NCBI GenBank assembly: GCA_007449985.2
Contig: VIIQ02000032.1
Coordinates: 124,001 to 188,000 of the forward strand
DNA: 64,000 bases
Direction: 5' to 3'
Origin: Desmodesmus armatus
Taxonomy: Eukaryota > Chlorophyta > Chlorophyceae > Sphaeropleales > Scenedesmaceae
The notes below the pieces were generated by a model that searched no databases, had not been told where the DNA came from, and worked only from the letters and a program-made list of their open reading frames with translations. Of this stretch, positions 54,958 to 64,000 are shown one piece after another. The position numbers and the translations under genes were made by a program. Within the stretch, counting starts at the first letter, position 1, and the number at the start of each line of letters is the position of its first letter.

Positions 54958-56673
54958 TGTGCCTGTTGGAGCAGCAGCTAGCACAACAGCTGAGCGCAAT
55001 GCTGTCGAAAGAGGTGGGTGAGTGATTGAAAGCAGGAGAACACGACAACGACACCCGCAATGCGAAAGTCAATCGAGATCTCGAGTCAATGAGTGTGCAA
55101 CGAGGCGGGCGAAAACAGTACGATAACTTTACGAAAACGCTGAAGCGTTATGAGCGGGCGGTGTCTCCGCTGCGTACGCATGTACAGCACACATGTTTGA
55201 CTGGCAACTGTCTGATCGCGGATCTTTCCAGACAACCTATTCTTGCTGCTAGCGACCTCAAGAGCAGCTGTACCACGCACTTATCTCTACATATGGCTGT
55301 ATGATCCACCTGATGGCACGGACAAGCACTGGGCACTCAGTGGCATGGGCAGCGGCAGCACGTGCACTCAGTGGAGTGCCAGTTTGCCAGCATTACCGGC
55401 ACCATAGGTACGCGCAGGGGGACACCTGCACCTGGAGGCACACTAAAGCACAGAATGCTTCCGTTCTCAATCAGTCACAAGCTTGTGCAGTTGTCTGCAA
55501 TGATTCAACGCTGTGCAGCAGTTTGCAGGGAGCTTTCGGCTCAAGCCGCACGCACATGTCCCTGATCCACACAGCAATGTCAACTTATGGCCAGTATGAC
55601 ATCATGTATGATGAGCTGATCTGCAGAGCGACACTGGTTGGCAGCGGACAAGATGCTGGTCGTGGCTGCACGGCAACTCAGCAAGGCCCTCATGTCGGCA
55701 CTGGCCACGTGTTCTTTGATCTGCCGCAGAAATGGATGCTCCACTGAGAGCAGGCTGTGCTGTGTGGAGAAAGAAACCAGAGCAAGGTGGTGTCTCCAGC
55801 TGCATGTAGGCAGCGTTTGCTGAGCTCAGCCCCCCAGATGGGACGTCCAGCGGCCACTTGATTGGCACAACTGCCCAGCCTCACCAAGGTGCACAGTGTG
55901 CACCATGTGTGCTGTACGGCCTCAAAAGGCAACCACTGGTGGCTTTGGCTGTGCGAGTGCCGCAGTGGCCAGCTGCCTGTGCCCTCATCCGGAGGTGAGG
56001 ACAGGCAGGGACGGTGGCAGGGCACATGACACATGTGACATGTGGCATGCATGGCATCTGCCATGGTGCATGCCATGTGCGTCAGAGGGGTGGGATGGGC
56101 CTGGGCTATGGGGGCAGCCCTGAGGCTGAGGCTGATCACATGACTGGCATGAGCTCTTGGAGCAGCTTCATGTATAACAGGTGGAAGAGGTGTGTAACAA
56201 GTGTGTGAGCAAGTATCTTGTGTTGCTGAGATGTGTAATGTGCAAGGCTGGCAAACCCGTGAGCCTCGCGGCGAAAAAAAAAAAGGGTAGAGCCAAAGTT
56301 GACTGGCAGGTTTGCACACCAAACCGGCCTCGTCGGAGCAGCTGATGTGCTGCAGGCACGTCCTTCAGGCATGTCTGCTTGCACCCTACATAGGAGCTGC
56401 CCCGGGCACATGCGTCAGTTTGGCTAAGAGGGCGTCAGACGGCAAGAAATTCACCCCCGCAAATGCCGCCTGCCGGGCTGCTGCTGTTGTGACTTGCCGC
56501 TGCGCTCGCCCAGCAAACGGAAGGAAAGGTCTGATAAGGAGAGCGGCACATGCAGCTGCAGCTGCAGCTGTTCCTTGGCCAAACAGCCAGACTGGTGTCG
56601 ACCAGCTGCCACGGGGACATGGTGGAAGCAAGAGCCCATGGTCACCGCGTAGCCTGGACACCTGGAAAACGAG
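54958..56673. other. 1.7 kb between rhomboid-like gene and tRNA-Glu, no supported gene
   Basis: Several overlapping open frames on both strands (for example 55690-56322 on minus) are Cys/His/Thr-rich without splice or family support. A poly-A/G stretch at 56274-56287 is the only simple repeat. Confidence 0.5.
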
Positions 56674-56746
56674 TTCCCCCGCCGGGACTCGAACCCGGGT
56701 CGCGCGGGTGAGAGCCGCGAATGAAAACCGCCTACACTACGGAGGA
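56674..56746 (-). tRNA. tRNA-Glu (anticodon CUC), second copy
   Basis: 73 bases, identical to the gene at 38293 except that GATAACC (plus strand) is GAAAACC here. Same acceptor stem, anticodon arm and T arm. A TTTT terminator lies just downstream on the minus strand (GAACTCGTTTTCC). It begins a second LINE cluster on its upstream side. Confidence 0.92.
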
Positions 56747-56781
56747 TATTTGATGCCTGACGGAGGATTTTTCGCTTGCAT

Positions 56782-56838
56782 GAATCAGGTTTGTCAGTCA
56801 GGGTTTAGCAGCCGGGCGCAATTTTATTGCGGCGCTTT
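56782..56838. repeat. Second copy of the tRNA-Glu upstream element
   Basis: TCAGTCAGGGTTTAGCAG, then CCGGGCGCAATTTTATTGCGG, in the same place relative to the tRNA as 38402-38461. Confidence 0.75.
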
Positions 56839-56908
56839 TTCGCCTTTCAAGCCTTTGAGAGCTTCAACAGCCAAAAAAAATGGATTTGACGGGGCTCCAC
56901 ATTCTTCT

Positions 56909-56955
56909 GGCTCGACACACACATTCTTCTGGCTGAAGAATGTGTGTGTCGAGCC
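56909..56955. repeat. Perfect inverted repeat, 21-bp arms and 5-bp loop
   Basis: Arms at 56909-56929 and 56935-56955 around the loop TGGCT. The left arm is preceded by a direct repeat of CATTCTTCTGGCT. It lies exactly at the left edge of the first long LINE copy. Confidence 0.92.
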
Positions 56956-59900
56956 AGGCCCGGCGGGCCAATCAGGGGTCGGCAGCCCGCAGAAAGGAAG
57001 CATGGGGTGCAGTGCAGGCAGCACGGCAGCGGTTGGCACAGTGCCAGGATGGGGCACAGGTGCAGGCAGCCGTGACCGAACTGCAGGATGCCTCCTCTGG
57101 CCTTGCAAGCCTGCTCACCCAGGAGGAGGAAGTATTGCGGCAGCGTAGGCGGCAGCAGTGGGTGCATCTGGGGGAGCGGCCTAATCCTGTCATGACCAAG
57201 ATGTTGCGGCCCAGCCAAGGAGCATCGTTCATTGCTGGGCTGCACGCACCTGGGTCGGGTCATTTGGTGGTGGGTGGGGTGGGGTTGGCCAGCATTGTGG
57301 GACGCCGGTATGCAGAGGTCAGCACAACTCCGCAGGTGCAGCCTGCAGCACAGCAGACGGTGCTGCAGGCCATGGCACAGCACAGCCAGCGGCTGACGGC
57401 CGAGCAAGCTGCTGAGCTGGGGAGTGCATCGGTGTCAGTTGAGGAGGTAGAGCGGGCCATCCTGCGTACAGCGCCTGGCAAGGCTCCGGGGTGGACGGTA
57501 TTCCTGGGGAACTGTTCAGGCGATACCGACAGCAGCTTGCCCCCATCCTGGCCAAACTGTACTCGGCCGTTGGGGCAACACAGCAGTGCCCACCGGGGTT
57601 TCTTGATGGGGCGGTCGTGCCAGTGCTGGAACCTGGTGGGGTGCACACCAATGTGGATGCTTATCGCCCCATTCAATTACTTAACTATGATTACCGTCTT
57701 ATGGCCAAGTTACTGGCCAACAGGTTGTTGCTAGTGGCGGGGGTCATGATCGATCCAGCGCAGTGTGCTTTTTTGCAGCATCGGCACATAGGGGATAGTG
57801 TGCGGCTGCTGCAGCTGCTGCCCCAGGTGCTGCGTGCCCGCCACCAAACAGCCATAGCTGCTTTCCTGGACTTCAGGAAGGCTTATGACACTGTGTCAAG
57901 GGAGTTTCTGTTTGCACCTGGGGAGGCCCTTGGGGTGGGTACCGGGTTTCTGCAGTGGATGAAGCTGCTGTTGACAGACACTCTGACATGTGCAGTTGTC
58001 AATGGCTTTCAGAGCTCTTTCTTTCGGTGTGGTGCTGGGGTTAGGCAGGGCTGCCCTCTGGCACCCCTGATGTACCTGTTTGCAGGGCAGGCGTTGCTCT
58101 GCCATCTCAAGCAGTGTGGCATTGGTATTGATGTCGCAGCCGGCAGGCTTGTCGCCACACAGTATGCGGATGATGTGGAGCCCCTCCTGCCTGGGGAGGC
58201 TGATGTTTCTGGCCTGTTGGAGCATTTGTCGGTGTATGGGGATGCCACAGGCCAGCGGGTGCAGCCACCCAAGTGTCAACTGTTGCCTTTGGGCCAAGCG
58301 GTGGTGGATCCTGCCCCTGTGGCAGGCATGGCGGTGCGTGACACCTGCAAAAGCCTGGGGGTTGTCTTTGGCAGTGTGGGGGTGGTTGGAGTGGATTGGG
58401 AGCATCGGCTGAGCATTGTGCGGGAACGGGTGCAGAAGATCAGCCGCATCCCTGACCTGTCCATGTTTGGCCGGGCTTTCGCGTTCAATGGGTATGCCAT
58501 CTCCACACTGTTGTATCATGCACACTTTGCTGGGGCCCTGCCAGCTGAGCATGCCAGGCAACTAATCAAATGGGCCTCTGCCCTTGTTGATGCTGGCCTG
58601 GGCCCTGATGATGATCAGCGACGGGCACCAGGGGTGCCCAGGGCGTGTATGGAGGCCCACCCTAGGGAGGGAGATTTGGGTCTGCTGCCAGTGCGGGCCC
58701 ACCTTCACTCTCGCCTGGCTTGTGAGGCAGTGCAAGTGTTGGTGGGGGATGCTCGCAAGCCTTGGGTTGCAGTCAGTAGGGAGCTGTTGCAGCACCATGT
58801 GCCGGTGGTGCCTGGTGGGGGTTATTGGGGCTTGGCCTTGTGTGACAAGGGTCGGTTGTTCAGGGACGCTGGGGGCCAGCTGTTGCCAGACCCCTTGCGT
58901 GCTTTTGCCCTTGGCATCAGGGCTCTGCCGTATATTCGCCATGTGGGCGCTAACCCGGTCCAGCCCGGCCCGTGGTGTTACTATGTCCCATTGTGGTCCA
59001 ATCCGGTGGTGGCGCAGAGGGAGCAGTGGGACTGGTATGGACAGCAGCGGCAAGTGATGGTGGGGTTGGAATTTGTGGTGCCTGACTTGTTGGGCCTCAC
59101 CCAGCTGCAATGTGCAGGGCAGGCGCTGCATTGGTTGCAGCTGGTTGAGGCTATTTGTTCCATTCCTGACCTGGGGGCAAGGGAGGAGGCATACAGGATG
59201 CATGTGTGGGACCCTGTGTTGCAGCATCGCCCTAGGTATGCTAACATGGTGGTGGCTAGGGAGGAGTTGGCTGTGTTGGTCGCGGCCATCCCTAGTGCGT
59301 GGCAGGATGCAGCACGTGCAGTGCTGCGGGGTAGGCCATCCGGGCGGCTGCCGGCCGTTTGGGAGGCTCAGCTTACCGCAGCTAGGGACAGGGTGTGTGC
59401 TGATCTGGGTTGGCATACTCGCAATGGGGATGTGGTGAAGCTTGAGGCCCTCACTGTGTCGCTAGCTACCCAGTGTCAATCCTTGGATGCGCTGTCAGCC
59501 ATTGCTGACAGGCATGCTGCCTTCCGTCAGAGGGTGTTGTCTGTTGATATGCTGCAGCCAATTGTGGGCCAATTGCCCGAGGTCACTCGGGTGCTTCGGC
59601 GGTGGTGGAAGCTGCGTGTGCCTAATGAGCACAAGGAGGCTGCATGGCGGCTCACCCTCGACGCGTTCCCTACGGCCCAGCGCATGCACACAGGCACCTC
59701 TTGTGTAGCATGTGGGGCTGCTGAGCCCGGTGTACAGCACCATTGTTGGGAGTGTCCTGTTGCAAGGGCGGTGCGGGCGGAGATTGAGGGGCAGTTGCGA
59801 GCTCACCGGGTGGGCGACGCCCCCCCTTGGTTGGCTGCTGACCGCGGCCTGCAGTGTGCAGCTTTGTGGATGGGGGTGAAACCTCATCCCCGGTTGCATC

Positions 59901-60184
59901 ATATTGTGTGGGACATGGTGTGTCTGGCTGGCATCGGTGCTGTTGACTTCGGCCGCAGAGTGGCGTGGGCTGTGGCAGCAGAAGGTCCTGCGTTGCCTCT
60001 GCTGACGGTTGAGCGCATTGCAGGGCGTGCTGCTGTTGGGGAGTTTTGGCGCGTCTTGGCTGACTTTGCGGTTTCTGCAATCATCCCTAAGCGGGCGCAG
60101 GGGCTTGCGCTCACACAGCAGCCTTTCATTGCATGGCATGTGGTGCTGTCAGGAGGCAACGGTTTGCGGGTAGTTAGGCATTGA
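56940..60184 (+). pseudogene. LINE ORF2 fragment: reverse transcriptase and zf-RVT, one frameshift
   Basis: The first part (56940 to about 57489) is the pre-RT linker with EEEVLRQRRRQQWVHLGERP and VERAILRTAPGKAPG. The frame then shifts by one in a G run at 57487-57490, after which VDGIPGELFRRY and the RT continue uninterrupted to 60184. RT marks: VDAYRPIQLLNYDYRLMAKL; catalytic Asp in AFLDFRKAYDTVSREF (codon 57869); GVRQGCPLAPLMYLF; and the YADD box at 58163-58174. The C-terminus has the plant-L1-type zinc finger (RVPNEHKEAAWRLTLDAFPT, then CVACGAAEPGVQHHCWEC, from 59702). The single frameshift is the only break seen in the RT part. Confidence 0.9.
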
Positions 60185-60609
60185 GCTTCTGCATGTGGTG
60201 ACATGTGAGTTGCTGGCTGCTGTGTGACTTCTATCCTGCTGGCTTGTGAACAGTGCAGCGACTGGTGGTGTCGGTGAAGTTGCCCCCACGTGCGCCCACT
60301 GCAACATGTGGGAGTGTTTTGTGGCTCGCAGCTGTGTGTTCGCTGTTTTCTGTTCCGTCCGCCCTTTCTTGTCGCAACCCTGCAGGTGCGAGAAGCAGTG
60401 CCGTTGGCGCCATTCAGTCCTTCCAGTGTATTATATCTCTGTGTTCGCAATCTGGAAGCACACTGAGTGTGCGTGACAAGCTTTTGATGGTGGGGTTTGT
60501 CCGAACGGCCCCCTTCCGTGCTGGTTGTGTCCATCCGTGGCTGGGTTCAGTTGCAACGTAGTTGCTTGAGAAACCCGTGTAACACCTTCATTCTCATTCA
60601 TTCTTCATT
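56957..60609 (+). mobile_element. LINE copy B, L1-clade non-LTR retrotransposon, 5'-truncated
   Basis: Begins just after the hairpin, inside the linker between endonuclease and reverse transcriptase, so the endonuclease domain is missing. It carries the RT and C-terminal zinc-finger domains (stop at 60182-60184), a 3' UTR of about 400 bases and the terminus CCGTGTAACACCTTCATTC with an irregular ATTC tail. There are no LTRs, integrase or protease. It is the longest copy in the window and probably closest to the source of copies C and D. Confidence 0.9.
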
Positions 60610-63600
60610 CCCATCCTGGCCAAACTGTACTCGGCCATTGGGGCAACACAACAGTGCCCACCGGGGTTTCTAGATGGGGCGGTCGTGCCAGTGCTGAAAC
60701 CTGGTGGGGTGCACCAATGTGGATGCTTATCGCCCCATTCAACTGCTTAACTATGATTACCGTCTTATGGCCAAGTTGCTGGCCAACAGGTTGTTGCAGG
60801 TGGCGGGGGTTATGATAGATCCTGCGCAGTGTGCTTTTTTGCAGCATCGGCACATAGGGGATAGTGTGCGGCTGCTGCAGCTGCTGCCCCAGGTGCTGCG
60901 TGCCCGCCACCAAACAGCCATAGCTGCTTTCCTGGACTTCAGGAAGGCTTATGACACTGTGTCAAGGGAGTTTCTGTTTGCACCTGGGGAGGCCCTTGGG
61001 GTGGGTACCGGGTTTCTGCAGTGGATGAAGCTGCTGTTGACAGACACTCTGACATGTGCAGTTGTCAATGGCTTTCAGAGCTCTTTCTTTCGGTGTGGTG
61101 CTGGGGTTAGGCAGGGCTGCCCTCTGGCACCCCTGATGTACCTGTTTGCAGGGCAGGCGTTGCTCTGCCATCTCAAGCAGTGTGGCATTGGTATTGATGT
61201 CGCAGCCGGCAGGCTTGTCGCCACACAGTATGCGGATGATGTGGAGCCCCTCCTGCCTGGGGAGGCTGATGTTTCTGGCCTGTTGGAGCATTTGTCGGTG
61301 TATGGGGATGCCACAGGCCAGCGGGTGCAGCCACCCAAGTGTCAACTGTTGCCTTTGGGCCAAGCGGTGGTGGATCCTGCCCCTGTGGCAGGCATGGCGG
61401 TGCGTGACACCTGCAAAAGCCTGGGGGTTGTCTTTGGCAGTGTGGGGGTGGTTGGAGTGGATTGGGAGCATCGGCTGAGCATTGTGCGGGAACGGGTGCA
61501 GAAGATCAGCCGCATCCCTGACCTGTCCATGTTTGGCCGGGCTTTCGCGTTCAATGGGTATGCCATCTCCACACTGTTGTATCATGCACACTTTGCTGGG
61601 GCCCTGCCAGCTGAGCATGCCAGGCAACTAATCAAATGGGCCTCTGCCCTTGTTGATGCTGGCCTGGGCCCTGATGATGATCAGCGACGGGCACCAGGGG
61701 TGCCCAGGGCGTGTATGGAGGCCCACCCTAGGGAGGGAGATTTGGGTCTGCTGCCAGTGCGGGCCCACCTTCACTCTCGCCTGGCTTGTGAGGCAGTGCA
61801 AGTGTTGGTGGGGGATGCTCGCAAGCCTTGGGTTGCAGTCAGTAGGGAGCTGTTGCAGCACCATGTGCCGGTGGTGCCTGGTGGGGGTTATTGGGGCTTG
61901 GCCTTGTGTGACAAGGGTCGGTTGTTCAGGGACGCTGGGGGCCAGCTGTTGCCAGACCCCTTGCGTGCTTTTGCCCTTGGCATCAGGGCTCTGCCGTATA
62001 TTCGCCATGTGGGCGCTAACCCGGTCCAGCCCGGCCCGTGGTGTTACTATGTCCCATTGTGGTCCAATCCGGTGGTGGCGCAGAGGGAGCAGTGGGACTG
62101 GTATGGACAGCAGCGGCAAGTGATGGTGGGGTTGGAATTTGTGGTGCCTGACTTGTTGGGCCTCACCCAGCTGCAATGTGCAGGGCAGGCGCTGCATTGG
62201 TTGCAGCTGGTTGAGGCTATTTGTTCCATTCCTGACCTGGGGGCAAGGGAGGAGGCATACAGGATGCATGTGTGGGACCCTGTGTTGCAGCATCGCCCTA
62301 GGTATGCTAACATGGTGGTGGCTAGGGAGGAGTTGGCTGTGTTGGTCGCGGCCATCCCTAGTGCGTGGCAGGATGCAGCACGTGCAGTGCTGCGGGGTAG
62401 GCCATCCGGGCGGCTGCCGGCCGTTTGGGAGGCTCAGCTTACCGCAGCTAGGGACAGGGTGTGTGCTGATCTGGGTTGGCATACTCGCAATGGGGATGTG
62501 GTGAAGCTTGAGGCCCTCACTGTGTCGCTAGCTACCCAGTGTCAATCCTTGGATGCGCTGTCAGCCATTGCTGACAGGCATGCTGCCTTCCGTCAGAGGG
62601 TGTTGTCTGTTGATATGCTGCAGCCAATTGTGGGCCAATTGCCCGAGGTCACTCGGGTGCTTCGGCGGTGGTGGAAGCTGCGTGTGCCTAATGAGCACAA
62701 GGAGGCTGCATGGCGGCTCACCCTCGACGCGTTCCCTACGGCCCAGCGCATGCACACAGGCACCTCTTGTGTAGCATGTGGGGCTGCTGAGCCCGGTGTA
62801 CAGCACCATTGTTGGGAGTGTCCTGTTGCAAGGGCGGTGCGGGCGGAGATTGAGGGGCAGTTGCGAGCTCACCGGGTGGGCGACGCCCCCCCTTGGTTGG
62901 CTGCTGACCGCGGCCTGCAGTGTGCAGCTTTGTGGATGGGGGTGAAACCTCATCCCCGGTTGCATCATATTGTGTGGGACATGGTGTGTCTGGCTGGCAT
63001 CGGTGCTGTTGACTTCGGCCGCAGAGTGGCGTGGGCTGTGGCAGCAGAAGGTCCTGCGTTGCCTCTGCTGACGGTTGAGCGCATTGCAGGGCGTGCTGCT
63101 GTTGGGGAGTTTTGGCGCGTCTTGGCTGACTTTGCGGTTTCTGCAATCATCCCTAAGCGGGCGCAGGGGCTTGCGCTCACACAGCAGCCTTTCATTGCAT
63201 GGCATGTGGTGCTGTCAGGAGGCAACGGTTTGCGGGTAGTTAGGCATTGAGCTTCTGCATGTGGTGACATGTGAGTTGCTGGCTGCTGTGTGACTTCTAT
63301 CCTGCTGGCTTGTGAACAGTGCAGCGACTGGTGGTGTCGGTGAAGTTGCCCCCACGTGCGCCCACTGCAACATGTGGGAGTGTTTTGTGGCTCGCAGCTG
63401 TGTGTTCGCTGTTTTCTGTTCCGTCCGCCCTTTCTTGTCGCAACCCTGCAGGTGCGAGAAGCAGTGCCGTTGGCGCCATTCAGTCCTTCCAGTGTATTAT
63501 ATCTCTGTGTTCGCAATCTGGAAGCACACTGAGTGTGCGTGACAAGCTTTTGATGGTGGGGTTTGTCCGAACGGCCCCCTTCCGTGCTGGTTGTGTCCAT

Positions 63601-63675
63601 CCGTGGCTGGGTTCAGTTGCAACGTAGTTGCTTGAGAAACCCGTGTAACACCTTCATTCTCATTCATTCTTCATT
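60610..63675 (+). mobile_element. LINE copy C, inserted in the tail of copy B
   Basis: Starts abruptly at CCATCCTGGCCAAACTGTAC, equivalent to position 57543 of copy B, immediately after copy B's ATTC tail. Wherever compared it is identical to copy B from about 57760 on, at an offset of 3066. Before that it has several substitutions and lacks 2 bases (GTGCACACCAAT in B is GTGCACCAAT here). Confidence 0.92.
60704..63250 (+). pseudogene. LINE ORF2 fragment in copy C
   Basis: Open from just after the 2-base deletion through the RT catalytic motifs (YADD at 61229-61240) and zinc finger to the stop at 63248-63250. There is no ATG upstream in frame and the truncated start leaves out the first part of the RT, so this copy is not expected to make a working protein. 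Confidence 0.88.
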
Positions 63676-64000
63676 CCCATCCTGGCCAAACTGTACTCGG
63701 CCATTGGGGCAACACAACAGTGCCCACCGGGGTTTCTAGATGGGGCGGTCGTGCCAGTGCTGAAACCTGGTGGGGTGCACCAATGTGGATGCTTATCGCC
63801 CCATTCAACTGCTTAACTATGATTACCGTCTTATGGCCAAGTTGCTGGCCAACAGGTTGTTGCAGGTGGCGGGGGTTATGATAGATCCTGCGCAGTGTGC
63901 TTTTTTGCAGCATCGGCACATAGGGGATAGTGTGCGGCTGCTGCAGCTGCTGCCCCAGGTGCTGCGTGCCCGCCACCAAACAGCCATAGCTGCTTTCCTG
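63676..64000 (+). mobile_element. LINE copy D, cut by the window end
   Basis: Begins at the same LINE position as copy C, directly after copy C's tail. Identical to copy C over the 325 bases available, including the 2-base deletion. The array therefore continues past the window. Confidence 0.92.

Noticed and set aside
55690..56322. 210-codon minus frame
   Set aside because: Composition (Cys, His, Thr, Ser) is that of random GC-rich frames, it has no splice-supported extension, and an overlapping plus frame exists.
57491..57493. GTG as the start codon of the LINE RT protein
   Set aside because: Eukaryotic gene; the reading frame simply enters here by a frameshift from the linker frame upstream, so this is not a true start.
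58562..62482. Long minus-strand reading frames (284, 221, 214 codons) across the LINE copies
   Set aside because: They are antisense shadows of the RT frame. They repeat identically in each copy and show no domain, while the plus frame carries RT and zinc-finger motifs.
56957..64000. Interpretation of the repeats at 57-64 kb as an LTR retrotransposon
   Set aside because: No integrase, protease, primer-binding site or LTR boundaries. The RT and zf-RVT arrangement and microsatellite tails are of non-LTR type.
1..64000. CRISPR arrays, bacterial operons or ribosome-binding sites
   Set aside because: None seen; the genes have spliceosomal introns and algal 3' signals.

Overview
The window looks like nuclear DNA from a chlorophyte green alga, probably Chlorophyceae/Volvocales-like. 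The evidence is: intron-dense genes with GT...AG introns; TGTAA (the green-algal polyadenylation motif) downstream of many stop codons; abundant CAG/GCN triplet runs coding poly-Q and poly-A; a chloroplast-type thioredoxin m; CCCTAAA interstitial telomere-like repeats; and L1-clade LINE sequence. No bacterial operons, CRISPR arrays or viral genes were seen. Exons were assembled by hand from splice sites, reading-frame phase and family resemblance. Boundaries are therefore models, although most junctions keep phase exactly.

Layout. 0-38 kb is gene-rich: a CLC chloride channel/transporter (3' part, +); thioredoxin m (+); an Mpv17/PMP22-family membrane protein (-); a large Q/A-rich protein of unknown function (+); a plant F-box-protein-like gene with a long low-complexity tail (-); a SAP30-like Sin3-binding protein (+, divergent from the previous gene); a LicD/fukutin-like type II membrane protein (-); a patatin-like lipase (-); and an unrecognised probably nuclear protein (+). 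38-42.2 kb is a repeat island. It starts beside a tRNA-Glu(CUC) gene and consists of many short LINE 3' ends inserted head-to-tail into one another's microsatellite tails. 45-55 kb holds a type II membrane protein with a glycosidase/phosphorylase-like beta-propeller (-) and a chloroplast-targeted rhomboid-like protein whose catalytic Ser is replaced by Thr (-). At 56.7 kb a second tRNA-Glu(CUC) gene with similar upstream sequence is followed by a head-to-tail array of 5'-truncated LINE copies with a 3066-bp period that runs off the end of the window.

The protein genes are ordinary housekeeping functions in membranes, plastid redox, chromatin and lipid metabolism. They form no joint pathway. 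The unusual biology is in the repeats: LINE arrays built by insertion into their own tails next to tRNA-Glu genes, a tandem array whose every unit starts GT and ends AG beside telomere-like repeats, and a dispersed 15-bp palindrome. The LINE arrangement resembles what is known of Zepp/ZeppL elements in Chlorella, Coccomyxa and Chlamydomonas, where such clusters are subtelomeric or centromeric. Whether that applies here is inference.
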